Shown: one piece after another, positions 10,076 through 19,913 of the stretch | Numbering within the stretch: position 1 is the stretch's first letter | How the letters are laid out: each line of letters opens with the position of its first letter | Source of the DNA: Actinomycetota bacterium | Lineage (GTDB): Bacteria; Actinomycetota; Actinomycetes; Nanopelagicales; Nanopelagicaceae | DNA: 46,235 nt | Assembly (NCBI GenBank): GCA_010023045.1 | Contig: RGJX01000007.1 | Coordinates: 1 to 46,235 of the forward strand | Reading direction: 5' to 3' | Position numbers and translations under genes: made by a program | Notes under the pieces: generated by a model | What the model saw: only the letters and a program-made list of their open reading frames with translations | What the model was told of the DNA's origin: nothing | Database searches by the model: none

Positions 10076-12733
10076 CTAAGCGAGAAGTGAGCGCAACACG
10101 TACTGCATGATGCCGCCATGTCGGTAGTAATCCGCCTCACCAGGGGTATCGATACGTACCTTGGCCTTGAAGGTCTTCTCGCCGGCCTTGACAGTCACGG
10201 TAGCGGGAATTTTTCCATTATTTAATTCTGTGATGCCGGTGATCTCATAGACCTCATCGCCGCGAAGTCCAAGGCTTTCTGCGCTCTCGCCATCTAGATA
10301 TTGAAGAGGAAGTACGCCCATGCCAATTAGGTTGGATCGATGAATTCTTTCAAATGATTCTGCGATGACTGCTCTAACTCCGAGAAGCGCAGTTCCTTTT
10401 GCCGCCCAATCCCTAGAAGATCCAGAGCCATATTCTTTGCCGGCGAGTATTACTAGTGGAATATTTGCTGCTTGATAAGCAACCGATGCATCATAAATAG
10501 TGGTCTGTGCTCCATTGCTCAAGAAGTTCCTTGTGAATCCACCTTCAACTCCATCAAGCAAGAGATTCTTCAATCGGATATTGGCAAATGTGCCACGAAT
10601 CATCACTTCGTGATTTCCACGCCTAGATCCATAGGAGTTGAAATCTGATTTCTGTACACCATGCTCTTGGAGATACTTTCCTGCAGGAGAATCTGGCTTA
10701 ATCGATCCAGCCGGTGAAATGTGATCTGTAGTTACTGAATCACCTAGCTTTGCTAGAACTCGCGCACCAGCAATATCAGTTACTGGCTTTGGAGAGCGAG
10801 GCATCCCTTCAAAATAAGGCGGTTTGCGGACGTAAGTGGAGTTTAAATCCCACTCAAATGTCTTACCGGTCGGAGTATCCAGTGAGGTCCAACGATGATC
10901 ACCGGCAAAGACGCTCGCGTAATCACGTTTGAACATTTCAGATGAGATTACGCTATCTATTACACCTTGAATCTCTTGTGGTGATGGCCAGATATCGCGA
11001 AGGAAGACATCGTTGCCTTGCGAATCCTTGCCAAGAGGCTCTCGCTCAAAATCATGATTCATGGTTCCGGCTAAGGCATAGGCGACAACAAGCGGTGGTG
11101 ATGCCAAGTAATTCATTTTTACATCTGGGCTAATGCGTCCCTCAAAATTTCGGTTTCCGGAGAGGACGGCAGCTACCGCTAGATCATTCTCATTTACGGC
11201 TTTACTCACTTCGACTGGAAGTGGTCCAGAATTTCCAATACATGTAACGCAGCCATACCCCACTAGATTGAATCCGAGTTTCTCTAGATAGGGAGTTAGA
11301 CCAGACTTCTCATAATAATTTGTGACGACTTTTGAACCCGGCGCAAGCGTTGTCTTTACCCATGGCTTACTAACGAGCCCCTTCTCTACCGCCTTCTTAG
11401 CAAGTAAGCCGGCGCCAATCATGACGCTCGGATTCGATGTATTTGTGCAAGAAGTTATGGAGGCAATTACGACTGCGCCATTGCTTACTGATCCAGATTT
11501 GTTACTAACGGTTACGGGAATCTCGCTCTTGGAAGACTTTTCACTAAGGTAGCTCGGGAGAGACTTTGCAAAAGAACTCTTAGCATCACTTAGCGCTACG
11601 CGATCTTGGGGGCGCTTTGGCCCAGCGATAGATGGAACAACGCTCGCTAGATCTAATTCAAGATGTTCTGAGTAGCGTGGAGTCGCACTTGGATCATGCC
11701 AAATACCTTGGGCCTTTGCGTAGCTTTCAACGAGACTGCGTTGTTCCTGACTTCTTCCCGTTAGCTCTAGATATTTCAAGGTCTCTTCATCAATCGGAAA
11801 AATCGCTACCGTCGAACCGTACTCGGGTGACATATTTCCAATAGTTGCTCTGTTTGCCATCGGAAGGGCGCTGACTCCCGGTCCATAGAACTCAACAAAC
11901 TTTCCAACCACGCCATGTTTACGGAGCATTTCTGTGATTGTTAGAACCAAATCGGTCGCTGTAGTCCCCATCGGAAGAGCGCCCTTCAATTTGAATCCAA
12001 CAACTCTTGGGATCAACATCGATACTGGCTGGCCCAGAAGTGCTGCCTCAGCTTCAATTCCACCAACGCCCCAACCAAGAACGCCAAGGCCATTGACCAT
12101 GGTTGTGTGAGAGTCCGTTCCAACAACCGTGTCGGGATAGGCGCGGAGCGTTCCAGACACTTCTCTTGTCATAATCACTCGAGCTAAATATTCGATATTT
12201 ACCTGGTGAACTATTCCAGTTCCGGGTGGCACGACCTTGAACTCATCAAAAGCGGTTTGACCCCAACGGAGGAAGCGATAACGCTCTGTATTTCTCTGGT
12301 ACTCAATATCGACATTCTCTTCAAATGAAGTAGAGGTGCCAAACTTATCTGCGATTACCGAGTGATCGATTACTAATTCTGCAGGAGCAAGTGGATTGAC
12401 TCTTGTTGGATTGCCACCTAATTCAGCAATCGCCTCTCGCATCGTCGCAAGATCTACGACACAGGGCACGCCCGTGAAATCCTGCATTATCACTCGCGCT
12501 GGCGTGAATTGAATTTCAGTATCAGGCTGGGAGTCAGGGTTCCAATTTGCTAACGCCTTGATTTGGGCAGCGGTGATGTTTGCGCCATCTTCAGTTCTCA
12601 ATAAATTTTCGAGAAGAATTTTTAGCGAAAAAGGAAGCGAAGCTGACCCTTCCAGTCCAGTGATGTCGAAGATTTCGTAATTCTTGCCCGAAACTTCTAG
12701 AACTCGCTTGGCCCCAAATGAATTCTTACTCAT
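10076..12733 (-). CDS. acnA: Aconitate hydratase A
   Basis: 885 aa; [70 protein letters not shown]. Confidence 0.97.
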   Translation of the reverse strand: MSKNSFGAKRVLEVSGKNYEIFDITGLEGSASLPFSLKILLENLLRTEDGANITAAQIKALANWNPDSQPDTEIQFTPARVIMQDFTGVPCVVDLATMREAIAELGGNPTRVNPLAPAELVIDHSVIADKFGTSTSFEENVDIEYQRNTERYRFLRWGQTAFDEFKVVPPGTGIVHQVNIEYLARVIMTREVSGTLRAYPDTVVGTDSHTTMVNGLGVLGWGVGGIEAEAALLGQPVSMLIPRVVGFKLKGALPMGTTATDLVLTITEMLRKHGVVGKFVEFYGPGVSALPMANRATIGNMSPEYGSTVAIFPIDEETLKYLELTGRSQEQRSLVESYAKAQGIWHDPSATPRYSEHLELDLASVVPSIAGPKRPQDRVALSDAKSSFAKSLPSYLSEKSSKSEIPVTVSNKSGSVSNGAVVIASITSCTNTSNPSVMIGAGLLAKKAVEKGLVSKPWVKTTLAPGSKVVTNYYEKSGLTPYLEKLGFNLVGYGCVTCIGNSGPLPVEVSKAVNENDLAVAAVLSGNRNFEGRISPDVKMNYLASPPLVVAYALAGTMNHDFEREPLGKDSQGNDVFLRDIWPSPQEIQGVIDSVISSEMFKRDYASVFAGDHRWTSLDTPTGKTFEWDLNSTYVRKPPYFEGMPRSPKPVTDIAGARVLAKLGDSVTTDHISPAGSIKPDSPAGKYLQEHGVQKSDFNSYGSRRGNHEVMIRGTFANIRLKNLLLDGVEGGFTRNFLSNGAQTTIYDASVAYQAANIPLVILAGKEYGSGSSRDWAAKGTALLGVRAVIAESFERIHRSNLIGMGVLPLQYLDGESAESLGLRGDEVYEITGITELNNGKIPATVTVKAGEKTFKAKVRIDTPGEADYYRHGGIMQYVLRSLLA

Positions 12734-12776
12734 ATCCGAATCCTAACCGTGAGAGTTTCGGAACCAAATAATGAAA

Positions 12777-13832
12777 CTAGCCTCTTCTGATGAAGCGCGC
12801 CACACTCTCTATGTGCTGGGTCATTGGGAAGAGGTCAAAGGCCCTTATTCCATCTAAGGCGTAGTCGAATCGCTCCAAGATCTCTGTGTCCCGAGCGAGC
12901 GCTGCTGGATCGCAAGCCACGTAAATCAATGTACGAGGAGAAAGCGCCAAGATTTGTCGGATCACTCGCTCCCCCGCTCCAGATCGAGGCGGATCAATTA
13001 TCACTACATCGCCCTTAACGAAGCGTTTAAGCTCTCGCTCGACCTTGCCCTCCACAATCTCTACATTTGCATAATTTGCAAAATTCCGCCTGGCATCAGT
13101 TATTGCACTAGCAGACTCCTCGATTAAGGTAATCCGGCCGGTATCCCCAATTGGTTTCAAAGCACCACTAGCACTCTGCCAAAAACTCTCTGGGGTTAAC
13201 GAGAAATTAAAACCATTGACGTTTTGGTTCACCAGGGCGAAGTTTTCTCTGCCTTCAATGGCAACAACTACCTCACCATCACTACCGACAGCTACGTCTA
13301 CTTTCTTTCCTGGGGGAAGTTTCTGAGCGTTTAAGTCTGCAATTCTGATTGATTGATGCGCAATTTTGCATTCATCGATCTCAATGAGTTTATTGCTCCG
13401 CGCTTGATACATAGCAATCTTTCGATTCTCAGATACAGTGAATTGCATCCGAGATCGCCACCCTAGAGTTGGAGCTACTTCTTCTACTTCTACCTCAATA
13501 TCCATCTTTGCTAGTCGCTTGAATTGCTCCTTGATAATTGCTGCTTTATAACTTCGCTGAGCTTGCGGCTCTACGTGCTGAAAATCGCACCCCCCACAAC
13601 CATCAGGTTTGGCATATCTACAAGCTGGCGCAATTCGATCTTTCGACGCGTTTACTATCTCGACAGCATCGCCTCGAGCAAAGTTCTTCGAAATCTCAGT
13701 TATCCGAACCTTTACTTTCTCTCCAGATATCGCATGACGAACAAAGATCACCCGTCCTTCGTGGCGCGCGACAAAGTGTCCACCGTGGGCGATTGAAGAA
13801 ATATCGAGAACAAACTCGTCGCCGACATTCAT
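12777..13832 (-). CDS. TRAM-domain SAM-dependent RNA (uracil-5) methyltransferase, TrmA/RumA family
   Basis: N-terminal TRAM-like domain, Cys cluster CRYAKPDGCGGCDFQHV, VVIIDPPRSGAGERVIRQI and IYVACDPAALARD motifs. Confidence 0.9.
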   Translation of the reverse strand: MNVGDEFVLDISSIAHGGHFVARHEGRVIFVRHAISGEKVKVRITEISKNFARGDAVEIVNASKDRIAPACRYAKPDGCGGCDFQHVEPQAQRSYKAAIIKEQFKRLAKMDIEVEVEEVAPTLGWRSRMQFTVSENRKIAMYQARSNKLIEIDECKIAHQSIRIADLNAQKLPPGKKVDVAVGSDGEVVVAIEGRENFALVNQNVNGFNFSLTPESFWQSASGALKPIGDTGRITLIEESASAITDARRNFANYANVEIVEGKVERELKRFVKGDVVIIDPPRSGAGERVIRQILALSPRTLIYVACDPAALARDTEILERFDYALDGIRAFDLFPMTQHIESVARFIRRG

Positions 13833-13895
13833 TTCAACCTCGTTTTCGCGCGGGGATTACTCTCGCCTAAGCCTAAAGGTGTAAATTCTCCCTTT

Positions 13896-14561
13896 GTGCA
13901 CATCGTGATTATGGGTTGTGGCCGAGTCGGATCTACCCTCGCGAAGGATTTTCAAGCTCTAGGACATTCTGTCGCGGTTATCGATCAAGATCGCGAAGCT
14001 TTTCGTCGCCTGGGCGCCGACTTTAATGGGTTAACCGTTGCCGGAATTGGCTTCGATCGCGACACCTTGATAGAGGCTGGAATCGAAAGAGCAGATGCGT
14101 TCGCCGCAGTTTCTGATGGCGATAACTCAAATATTCTCGCTGCCCGAGTGGCGCGTGAAACTTATGGCGTTGATAACGTTGTAGCAAGAATCTATGACCC
14201 AGGTCGCGCTGAAATCTATCAACGATTAGGAATTCCAACTGTCGCAACCGTTCTTTGGACAACCGATCAGATTATGCGTCGGATCCTTCCTTCGGGAGCA
14301 AAGTCCGAATGGCAAGATGCTTCCGGAAAGGTTCAATTAGCTGAAGTTCAAATTCATCGAGATTGGTTTGGCCATCCAGCAATGTCCATCGAGAGTATTA
14401 CTAAGGCTCGAGTAGCTTTTATCACTAGGTTAGGCGACGGAATGATTGCTGATGAACATACCGTGCTCCAAGAAGGCGACGTAGTACATGTTCTCGTAAA
14501 CGATAAGGATTTGAATGATGTAGTTTCATCTTTATCCCAACCACCGAGTGATAAATCATGA
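13896..14561 (+). CDS. trkA: TrkA-family potassium uptake regulatory protein (NAD-binding), first paralog
   Basis: GTG start; MHIVIMGCGRVGSTLAKDFQALGHSVAVIDQD RCK-N fold, TrkA-C-like C-terminus. Confidence 0.9.
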   Translation: MHIVIMGCGRVGSTLAKDFQALGHSVAVIDQDREAFRRLGADFNGLTVAGIGFDRDTLIEAGIERADAFAAVSDGDNSNILAARVARETYGVDNVVARIYDPGRAEIYQRLGIPTVATVLWTTDQIMRRILPSGAKSEWQDASGKVQLAEVQIHRDWFGHPAMSIESITKARVAFITRLGDGMIADEHTVLQEGDVVHVLVNDKDLNDVVSSLSQPPSDKS

Positions 14562-15217
14562 AGATTGCAATTGCTGGAGCAGGAAATGCTGGACGAGCTA
14601 TTGCTCGCGAGTTGATTTCAAATGGCCACCAAGTTCTTCTAATCGACAAGAATCCCAAGTCATTGAAGATGGATAGCGTCCCGAATGCAGAATGGCTTCT
14701 CGCAGATGCTTGTGAAATCTCAACCCTTGATAAAGCTGGCCTGGGCCAATGCCAAGTCCTAGTTGCTGCAACGGGTGATGACAAAGCAAATCTCGTCGCC
14801 TCACTACTAGCGAAAACAGAATATGGAGTTCCCCGCGTTGTTGCCCGAGTTAATCATCCAAAAAATGAGTGGCTCTTTGACTCATCCTGGGGCGTGGATG
14901 TTGCCGTATCGACGCCGCGAATAATTGCGGCGCTAGTGGAAGAAGCTGTGAGCGTTGGTGATGTAGTCCGGCTCTTCTCGATAAAGTCCGGTGAAGCCAA
15001 TCTTGTTGAGATAACCCTTCCTGATAACTCGATTTGTATCGGTAAAGCAGTCTCAGAGATTTCTTTGCCTAAAGATGCCTCGCTCGCTGCAATCATTCGA
15101 GATGGGCATGTAATCGCGCCTTCGCCTCATGACTTATTCAGCGCTGGTGATGAGTTGATTTTTGTAGCTTCAGCTGAGGCAGAGAATCAAATCAAAGGTT
15201 GCTTCATCGCAAGTTAA
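14558..15217 (+). CDS. TrkA-family potassium uptake regulatory protein, second paralog
   Basis: MKIAIAGAGNAGRAIARELISNGHQVLLIDKN; ATGA overlap with upstream paralog. Confidence 0.9.
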   Translation: MKIAIAGAGNAGRAIARELISNGHQVLLIDKNPKSLKMDSVPNAEWLLADACEISTLDKAGLGQCQVLVAATGDDKANLVASLLAKTEYGVPRVVARVNHPKNEWLFDSSWGVDVAVSTPRIIAALVEEAVSVGDVVRLFSIKSGEANLVEITLPDNSICIGKAVSEISLPKDASLAAIIRDGHVIAPSPHDLFSAGDELIFVASAEAENQIKGCFIAS

Positions 15218-15864
15218 GCGGGACGCAATTCCTCTTTCAACTTAGGGCCATTTTTTACGATCTGCCAGGTTAGCCAAGCGGCAACTGCAAATAATGGAAA
15301 GCCCATAATCAGCCTTGCAGTTCCCAATAGATTTACATTTCCAGAGAGATAGAGCGGATACTGCACAATCAAACGTGCAGCAAAAAGTCCAACCCATATC
15401 CAGGTTGCTTTTGCATAAACTCTTCGACGCACTGGATCTTTTCGCCACTTAAAATTCTCGCCTAGCAATGGTCCAAGAACTAATCCAACAACCGGCCAAC
15501 GAATCAGAATTGAGAAGGCGTAAGCGGCCCCATAAATCGCATTAGTCCAGAGGCCAGGAAGATAAAAATCTTCTGCTTTACCGCTGCGATTAGAGAGCCA
15601 GGCGCAGAATGCGACACCGATTACCCCAGAGACTGCATGTTGAATTGTGTCTCGTTTGGCGAGCCGGATAATCGTAACTATCAAAGAAAAGCCTAAAGCC
15701 AGATAGGCAGAGTCGCGTACATCTTTATTGAAATTAAAGGCAACTAAAAAGATAAGCGCCGGAGCTCCAGAGTCCAGCAGCCCTTTCTTCCCACCGAAAG
15801 CAGCTAGAACTCTTGCTTTATCATCGTCGTGTTTACTCGCATCATGGCTCTCGGAATTACTCAT
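15214..15864 (-). CDS. DUF3159 family membrane protein
   Basis: 216 aa polytopic; position between trk pair and dut matches actinobacterial DUF3159 context. Confidence 0.75.
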   Translation of the reverse strand: MSNSESHDASKHDDDKARVLAAFGGKKGLLDSGAPALIFLVAFNFNKDVRDSAYLALGFSLIVTIIRLAKRDTIQHAVSGVIGVAFCAWLSNRSGKAEDFYLPGLWTNAIYGAAYAFSILIRWPVVGLVLGPLLGENFKWRKDPVRRRVYAKATWIWVGLFAARLIVQYPLYLSGNVNLLGTARLIMGFPLFAVAAWLTWQIVKNGPKLKEELRPA

Positions 15865-16295
15865 GATTTTCCAGACGATCCAAAACCTGCTTCTCCCCTA
15901 CTTGTTCCTGGTAACTGCTCCACTTCCACAAATTCTGCCTGGGAGACTTCCTTAATCACTAATTGCGCAATCCGCTCACCGCGCTTGATTGTTATCTTCT
16001 TCTCGCTATCTAGATTTATCAAAATAACTTGAATTTCACCTCGATAGCCAGCATCAATAGTTCCTGGAGCATTGACCATCGATAAACCCTCTTTGGCAGC
16101 TCTTCCAGAGCGAGGATGTAAAAATCCGGCATAACCCGGCGGTAGGGCGATTGCTAGTCCAGTTGGGACGAGGGCTCGCTGCATCGGACTGAGTTCTATA
16201 TCTATTCTTGAATAAAGATCTGCGCCAGCATCTCCAGGTTTGGCATATGTAGGAAGCGGCAGATTCGGATCGAGTCGAGTTACAAGAATTTTCAT
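15861..16295 (-). CDS. dut: Deoxyuridine 5'-triphosphate nucleotidohydrolase
   Basis: dUTPase motifs [69 protein letters not shown]. Confidence 0.96.
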   Translation of the reverse strand: MKILVTRLDPNLPLPTYAKPGDAGADLYSRIDIELSPMQRALVPTGLAIALPPGYAGFLHPRSGRAAKEGLSMVNAPGTIDAGYRGEIQVILINLDSEKKITIKRGERIAQLVIKEVSQAEFVEVEQLPGTSRGEAGFGSSGKS

Positions 16296-16858
16296 GGATT
16301 TATCTCTAGCTCTGGCGCTGCCGAGCCAAAGAGCGTAGCTCTAAAGCTTTCGGGAGCATTTTCGATGAAATGCTCGACTGGCACGGTGACAAAGATGGCG
16401 GCAGCTTCGACTGCGATTGGTCCATCCTCGCTGCCGATTCGCCCCTCGGCATGACAATAGATTTTTCTACCTTCTTGACCAACAATCTCGGCAGTAATGT
16501 AAAGAGTCTTTCCAACTTGAACTGGCATCAAAAATGACGTTTCTAATCTTCCAGTAACCGCAGGTTCCCTTACGAGCCACATTAATTTGCCTAGCGCTTC
16601 ATCAAATGCGCACGAAAGTAATCCGCCATGTGCCAGCCCAGGGGCTCCTTGGTGATGTTCTCCTACTGTGAACTTCGCGGTAATTTTCATACCTTCTCCA
16701 GCGAAAGCAGTGAGATGTAAACCAGTTGGATGCGATGCTCCACAACCGAAACAATCTTGATTGTGAGATCCTAAAAGTGAGCCAGGCGCCGGAGCTTGTG
16801 GGTGTCGAGGTGGAACCGAAACACCCTGTGGTGGAGTAATACTTAAGCCACGTGACAT
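16292..16858 (-). CDS. PaaI/HotDog-fold thioesterase family protein
   Basis: 188 aa; [22 protein letters not shown] hotdog signature. Confidence 0.85.
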   Translation of the reverse strand: MSRGLSITPPQGVSVPPRHPQAPAPGSLLGSHNQDCFGCGASHPTGLHLTAFAGEGMKITAKFTVGEHHQGAPGLAHGGLLSCAFDEALGKLMWLVREPAVTGRLETSFLMPVQVGKTLYITAEIVGQEGRKIYCHAEGRIGSEDGPIAVEAAAIFVTVPVEHFIENAPESFRATLFGSAAPELEINP

Positions 16859-16878
16859 AGTGAGAAGATTACCCTGCT

Positions 16879-17304
16879 ATGCGCGAGGTTATTAACTGGT
16901 CTAGTCGAGTCTGGCTTCTCTTTATCTTTCTTAATGCCTCGATAGTAATTGCAGTAGGCGTGGCACTCTCAGATTTAGCCCTGGCGATTTTAGCTTTCGC
17001 GCTCATGGCGCTTACGCTCTTCTTTTCTTTTACTTCTCGTCTTCGCCTGATTGCTTCAAACAAGTCACTCATAGTTGGAAAGGCTGAGATTGAGAGTCGC
17101 TATATCAAAGTGGTCATCCCATTAAATGAAGAAGAAATGAAATATGAGAGAGGTGCTGGCCTAGATCCACGTGCTTACCTAGCAATTAGGTTCTGGGTAA
17201 AAGCGGGGATGAAGGTAATGCTTGATGACCCAAGAGATCCCACTCCATATTGGCTAGTAAGTTCGCGACGAGCAAGTGAATTTAAAACTTACTTAAGCAA
17301 GTAA
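16879..17304 (+). CDS. DUF3093-like membrane protein
   Basis: 141 aa, two N-terminal TM segments; DPRDPTPYWLVSSRRASEF motif and neighbourhood (dut, DUF4193). Confidence 0.75.
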   Translation: MREVINWSSRVWLLFIFLNASIVIAVGVALSDLALAILAFALMALTLFFSFTSRLRLIASNKSLIVGKAEIESRYIKVVIPLNEEEMKYERGAGLDPRAYLAIRFWVKAGMKVMLDDPRDPTPYWLVSSRRASEFKTYLSK

Positions 17305-17311
17305 TTAAAGA

Positions 17312-17605
17312 TTAAGCGCAATCTTTACAGACAGCCTTAGCCCCTTCGCCCCTCGCAAGTTGGGTATGGTGATGAACCAAGAAGCAACGTGAGCACGTAA
17401 ATTCATTCTCTTGACGTGGAACAACGCGGACGGCGAGCTCTTCGCCAGATAAGTCAGCGCCGGGAAGTTCGACGTTCTCCGGATCTTCTTCATCAACATC
17501 AATCTGGGCCGAAGCTATTTCAGCTCGCTTCGCTTTTAGCTCTTCAAGAGATTCCTCATGGAGCTCTTCATCGGTTTTTCGCGGGGTGTCGTAATCTGTT
17601 GCCAT
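17312..17605 (-). CDS. DUF4193 family zinc-ribbon-like protein
   Basis: 97 aa MATDYDTPRKTDEELHEESLEELKAKR...CSRCFLVHHHTQLARGEGAKAVCKDCA. Confidence 0.85.
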   Translation of the reverse strand: MATDYDTPRKTDEELHEESLEELKAKRAEIASAQIDVDEEDPENVELPGADLSGEELAVRVVPRQENEFTCSRCFLVHHHTQLARGEGAKAVCKDCA

Positions 17606-17732
17606 CGATCTTCACCACCTCTCAATGAAATCTCGACGATTCTTATGAACCGTCATTACCTCGGGGCGGATAATGCCCAAACCCAAGGCGCATGTCCTGA
17701 CCAACGGCCGGCGTGTCGGGATTATTCCCCGC

Positions 17733-18422
17733 TTATTCGCTCTTCCGTAACGATTCAGAGCGACGCAAGCCCTCTTCGCGGCGCCATCTCGCAATTTCAC
17801 CGTGATTTCCAGATGTAAGGACCTCAGGAACTTCTAAACCTCGCCAAATTGTTGGCTTTGTATAGACCGGATACTCCACTTCGCCAATTTCGTTATGCGA
17901 CTCTTCCAATAGGGATTCGGGATTTCCAATCACTCCCGGAATCAATCGAGTTATTGCTTCGATGATCACAAGAGCTGCGACTTCGCCTCCATTTAAAACA
18001 TAATCACCGATTGAGATCTCATGAACTCGAGCGCCTGCAACCTGTTTGTAATGCTCTGCGACGCGAGCGTCGATGCCTTCATACCTCCCACAGGCAAAAA
18101 CTAAATTCTTAGAAGCTGCCAACTCTCTAGCTTTAGATTGATTAAATCGAGCTCCACTCGGTGTAAGAATTATGAGATCTAATACCTCTCCACCTCCAAC
18201 TAATTCAGCATCGATTGCTTCTCCCCATGGCTCAGGCTTCATAACCATTCCGGCCCCGCCGCCATATGGAGTGTCATCAACAGTGCGATGGTTATCTGTG
18301 GTGAATTCACGGAGATCTACGGTTTTAAAGCTAATCAGGTTTGATTCAATAGCCTTACCAATCAACGAAAGTTTCATTGGGGCAAAATATTCAGGAAAGA
18401 TTGTTATCGCAGTTATCTTCAT
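17733..18422 (-). CDS. trmD: tRNA (guanine-N1)-methyltransferase
   Basis: 229 aa; DTPYGGGAGMVMKPEP, CGRYEGIDARV, EISIGDYVLNGGEVAALV. Confidence 0.97.
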   Translation of the reverse strand: MKITAITIFPEYFAPMKLSLIGKAIESNLISFKTVDLREFTTDNHRTVDDTPYGGGAGMVMKPEPWGEAIDAELVGGGEVLDLIILTPSGARFNQSKARELAASKNLVFACGRYEGIDARVAEHYKQVAGARVHEISIGDYVLNGGEVAALVIIEAITRLIPGVIGNPESLLEESHNEIGEVEYPVYTKPTIWRGLEVPEVLTSGNHGEIARWRREEGLRRSESLRKSE

Positions 18423-18925
18423 ATCAATCCCTCCACATCTCTAGCAACAATTTTCCTTGACTTGAGATTTAGTTCCGGAACATGCTTTTTAACAAACGGA
18501 ATTAGAACTTCCAATCCATCGCTTAAACGCTTCACAACTAGAGTGTCCTGCGAGGGAAGCTGCAGGATATCGATGACCTCGCCGAGGATCTCGCCACTCT
18601 CTAGAAATACCGAACACCCAAGAATTTCGGTGGCGTGAAACTCATCCTCGTCGAGCTCCTTGTCAGCTAACTCGACATCGGCAATAAGCAAGACATTGCG
18701 AAGTTCTTCTGCCTTACTTCTATCTTCTCTACCTACAAAGGAGAGAAGAAGGGTTCCGTTGTGATTTCGGATTGAGGCGATTTTGAGTGGACCTAGATTT
18801 GCCGGTTCAGTCTCTAGAACTCCGCCAATGAAAAATCGCTCATCAGGCTTATCGGTACGAACTTCAATCGTAACTTCACCGCGCACGCCATGAGCGCGTC
18901 CGATTCGTGCTACGACAAGTTGCAC
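18419..18925 (-). CDS. rimM: Ribosome maturation factor RimM
   Basis: VARIGRAHGVRGEVTIEVRTD N-terminus; PRC barrel; between trmD and rpsP. Confidence 0.93.
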   Translation of the reverse strand: MQLVVARIGRAHGVRGEVTIEVRTDKPDERFFIGGVLETEPANLGPLKIASIRNHNGTLLLSFVGREDRSKAEELRNVLLIADVELADKELDEDEFHATEILGCSVFLESGEILGEVIDILQLPSQDTLVVKRLSDGLEVLIPFVKKHVPELNLKSRKIVARDVEGLI

Positions 18926-18934
18926 AGATAAGCG

Positions 18935-19180
18935 CTAGCGCGCTTCGTCCGCCTCGATTAAATCGACGCGAACGCTTCGGCCAGCAAGTGCCGAGACCAC
19001 GGTGCGCAAAGCTTTCGCCGTGCGACCATTTCTTCCGATGACCTTGCCTATGTCATCTGGGTGGACGCGCACCTCCAGGGTAGTTCCCCGTCTGCCTTCG
19101 CGTTCGGTAATGACAACCTCTTCTGGATTATCAACTATGCCTTTTACTAAATGCTCAAGAGCCTCATCAATCATTTTCAC
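18935..19180 (-). CDS. KH-domain RNA-binding protein (KhpA-like)
   Basis: 81 aa; VHPDDIGKVIGRNGRTAKALRTVV KH motif. Confidence 0.92.
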   Translation of the reverse strand: MKMIDEALEHLVKGIVDNPEEVVITEREGRRGTTLEVRVHPDDIGKVIGRNGRTAKALRTVVSALAGRSVRVDLIEADEAR

Positions 19181-19207
19181 TCCGTAACGATTCTGAGATT
19201 TAGGAAA

Positions 19208-19741
19208 TTACTCAGCTGAAGTTTCAGCGGGTGTCTCAGCAGGTGCTTCTACGACTGGCGCTTCTGCAACTGGTGCTTCTGTGACATTAGAAACGGCTTC
19301 TGGTTCTACAGCTGGAGTCTCCTCAGCTGGAGTTGTCTTGGCTGCAAGCTTCTCGGCGGCGCGCTTCTTCATTGTGGTAGCGCCATCTTTTGGCTCATTC
19401 ATCGCTGACTTAACGGCTGCCTCGTATGCAACGCGCTTATCTGGACGAGCTGGAAGAGTTTTAAGTGTTCCTTCACTTCCTGCAATACCTTTGAATTTCT
19501 GCCAATCTCCAGTCACCTTTAGAAGCGCCTCTACTGCCTCTGTTGGCTGAGCTCCACTCTTTAACCAATGTTGAGCGCGCTCAGAGTTGACTTCAATTAA
19601 TGAAGGATCTGAGGCTGGCGAATAACGACCAATCTCCTCAATCTTCAAACCATTTCTAGCTTTACGCGAGTCGGCAACGACAATGCGGTAGTGCGGGGTA
19701 CGAATTTTGCCAAGACGTACCAATCTAATTTTTACTGCCAC
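19208..19741 (-). CDS. rpsP: 30S ribosomal protein S16 with Ala/Glu/Pro-rich C-terminal extension
   Basis: [41 protein letters not shown] at 19739-19741 is the natural start; the ORF-track extension to 19807 runs through an untranslated leader. Confidence 0.93.
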   Translation of the reverse strand: MAVKIRLVRLGKIRTPHYRIVVADSRKARNGLKIEEIGRYSPASDPSLIEVNSERAQHWLKSGAQPTEAVEALLKVTGDWQKFKGIAGSEGTLKTLPARPDKRVAYEAAVKSAMNEPKDGATTMKKRAAEKLAAKTTPAEETPAVEPEAVSNVTEAPVAEAPVVEAPAETPAETSAE

Positions 19742-19774
19742 TAGGGCTTGCTCCTTATTTCTTCGAGCGGTTCT

Positions 19775-19792
19775 CATCCCACGAGTGGGATG
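19775..19792 (-). promoter_or_regulatory. Perfect hairpin CATCCCAC/GTGGGATG in rpsP 5' leader
   Basis: Plus-strand CATCCCACGAGTGGGATG, 8-bp arms with 2-nt centre, about 34-51 nt upstream of the rpsP GTG. Confidence 0.55.
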
Positions 19793-19831
19793 CCATGGCG
19801 ATGACAACCGAACTTTTTTTACAGGTACCGG

Positions 19832-19853
19832 TCAAGAGGTAGAGGGCTCTTGA
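19832..19853 (-). promoter_or_regulatory. Second inverted repeat (TCAAGAG/CTCTTGA) in rpsP upstream region
   Basis: 7-bp perfect arms with 8-nt spacer between ffh and rpsP. Confidence 0.45.
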
Positions 19854-19913
19854 ACAGGGTCCTAATCCTGCCATGTAGCTGAGAAATCCCCAATTCGAGG
19901 GGTTAGCTGCCGC

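Noticed and set aside
19742-19807. N-terminal extension of S16 ([22 protein letters not shown]) in the ORF track
   Set aside because: S16 conservation begins at (M)[10 protein letters not shown] with a GTG; the extension covers a perfect hairpin and is likely untranslated.
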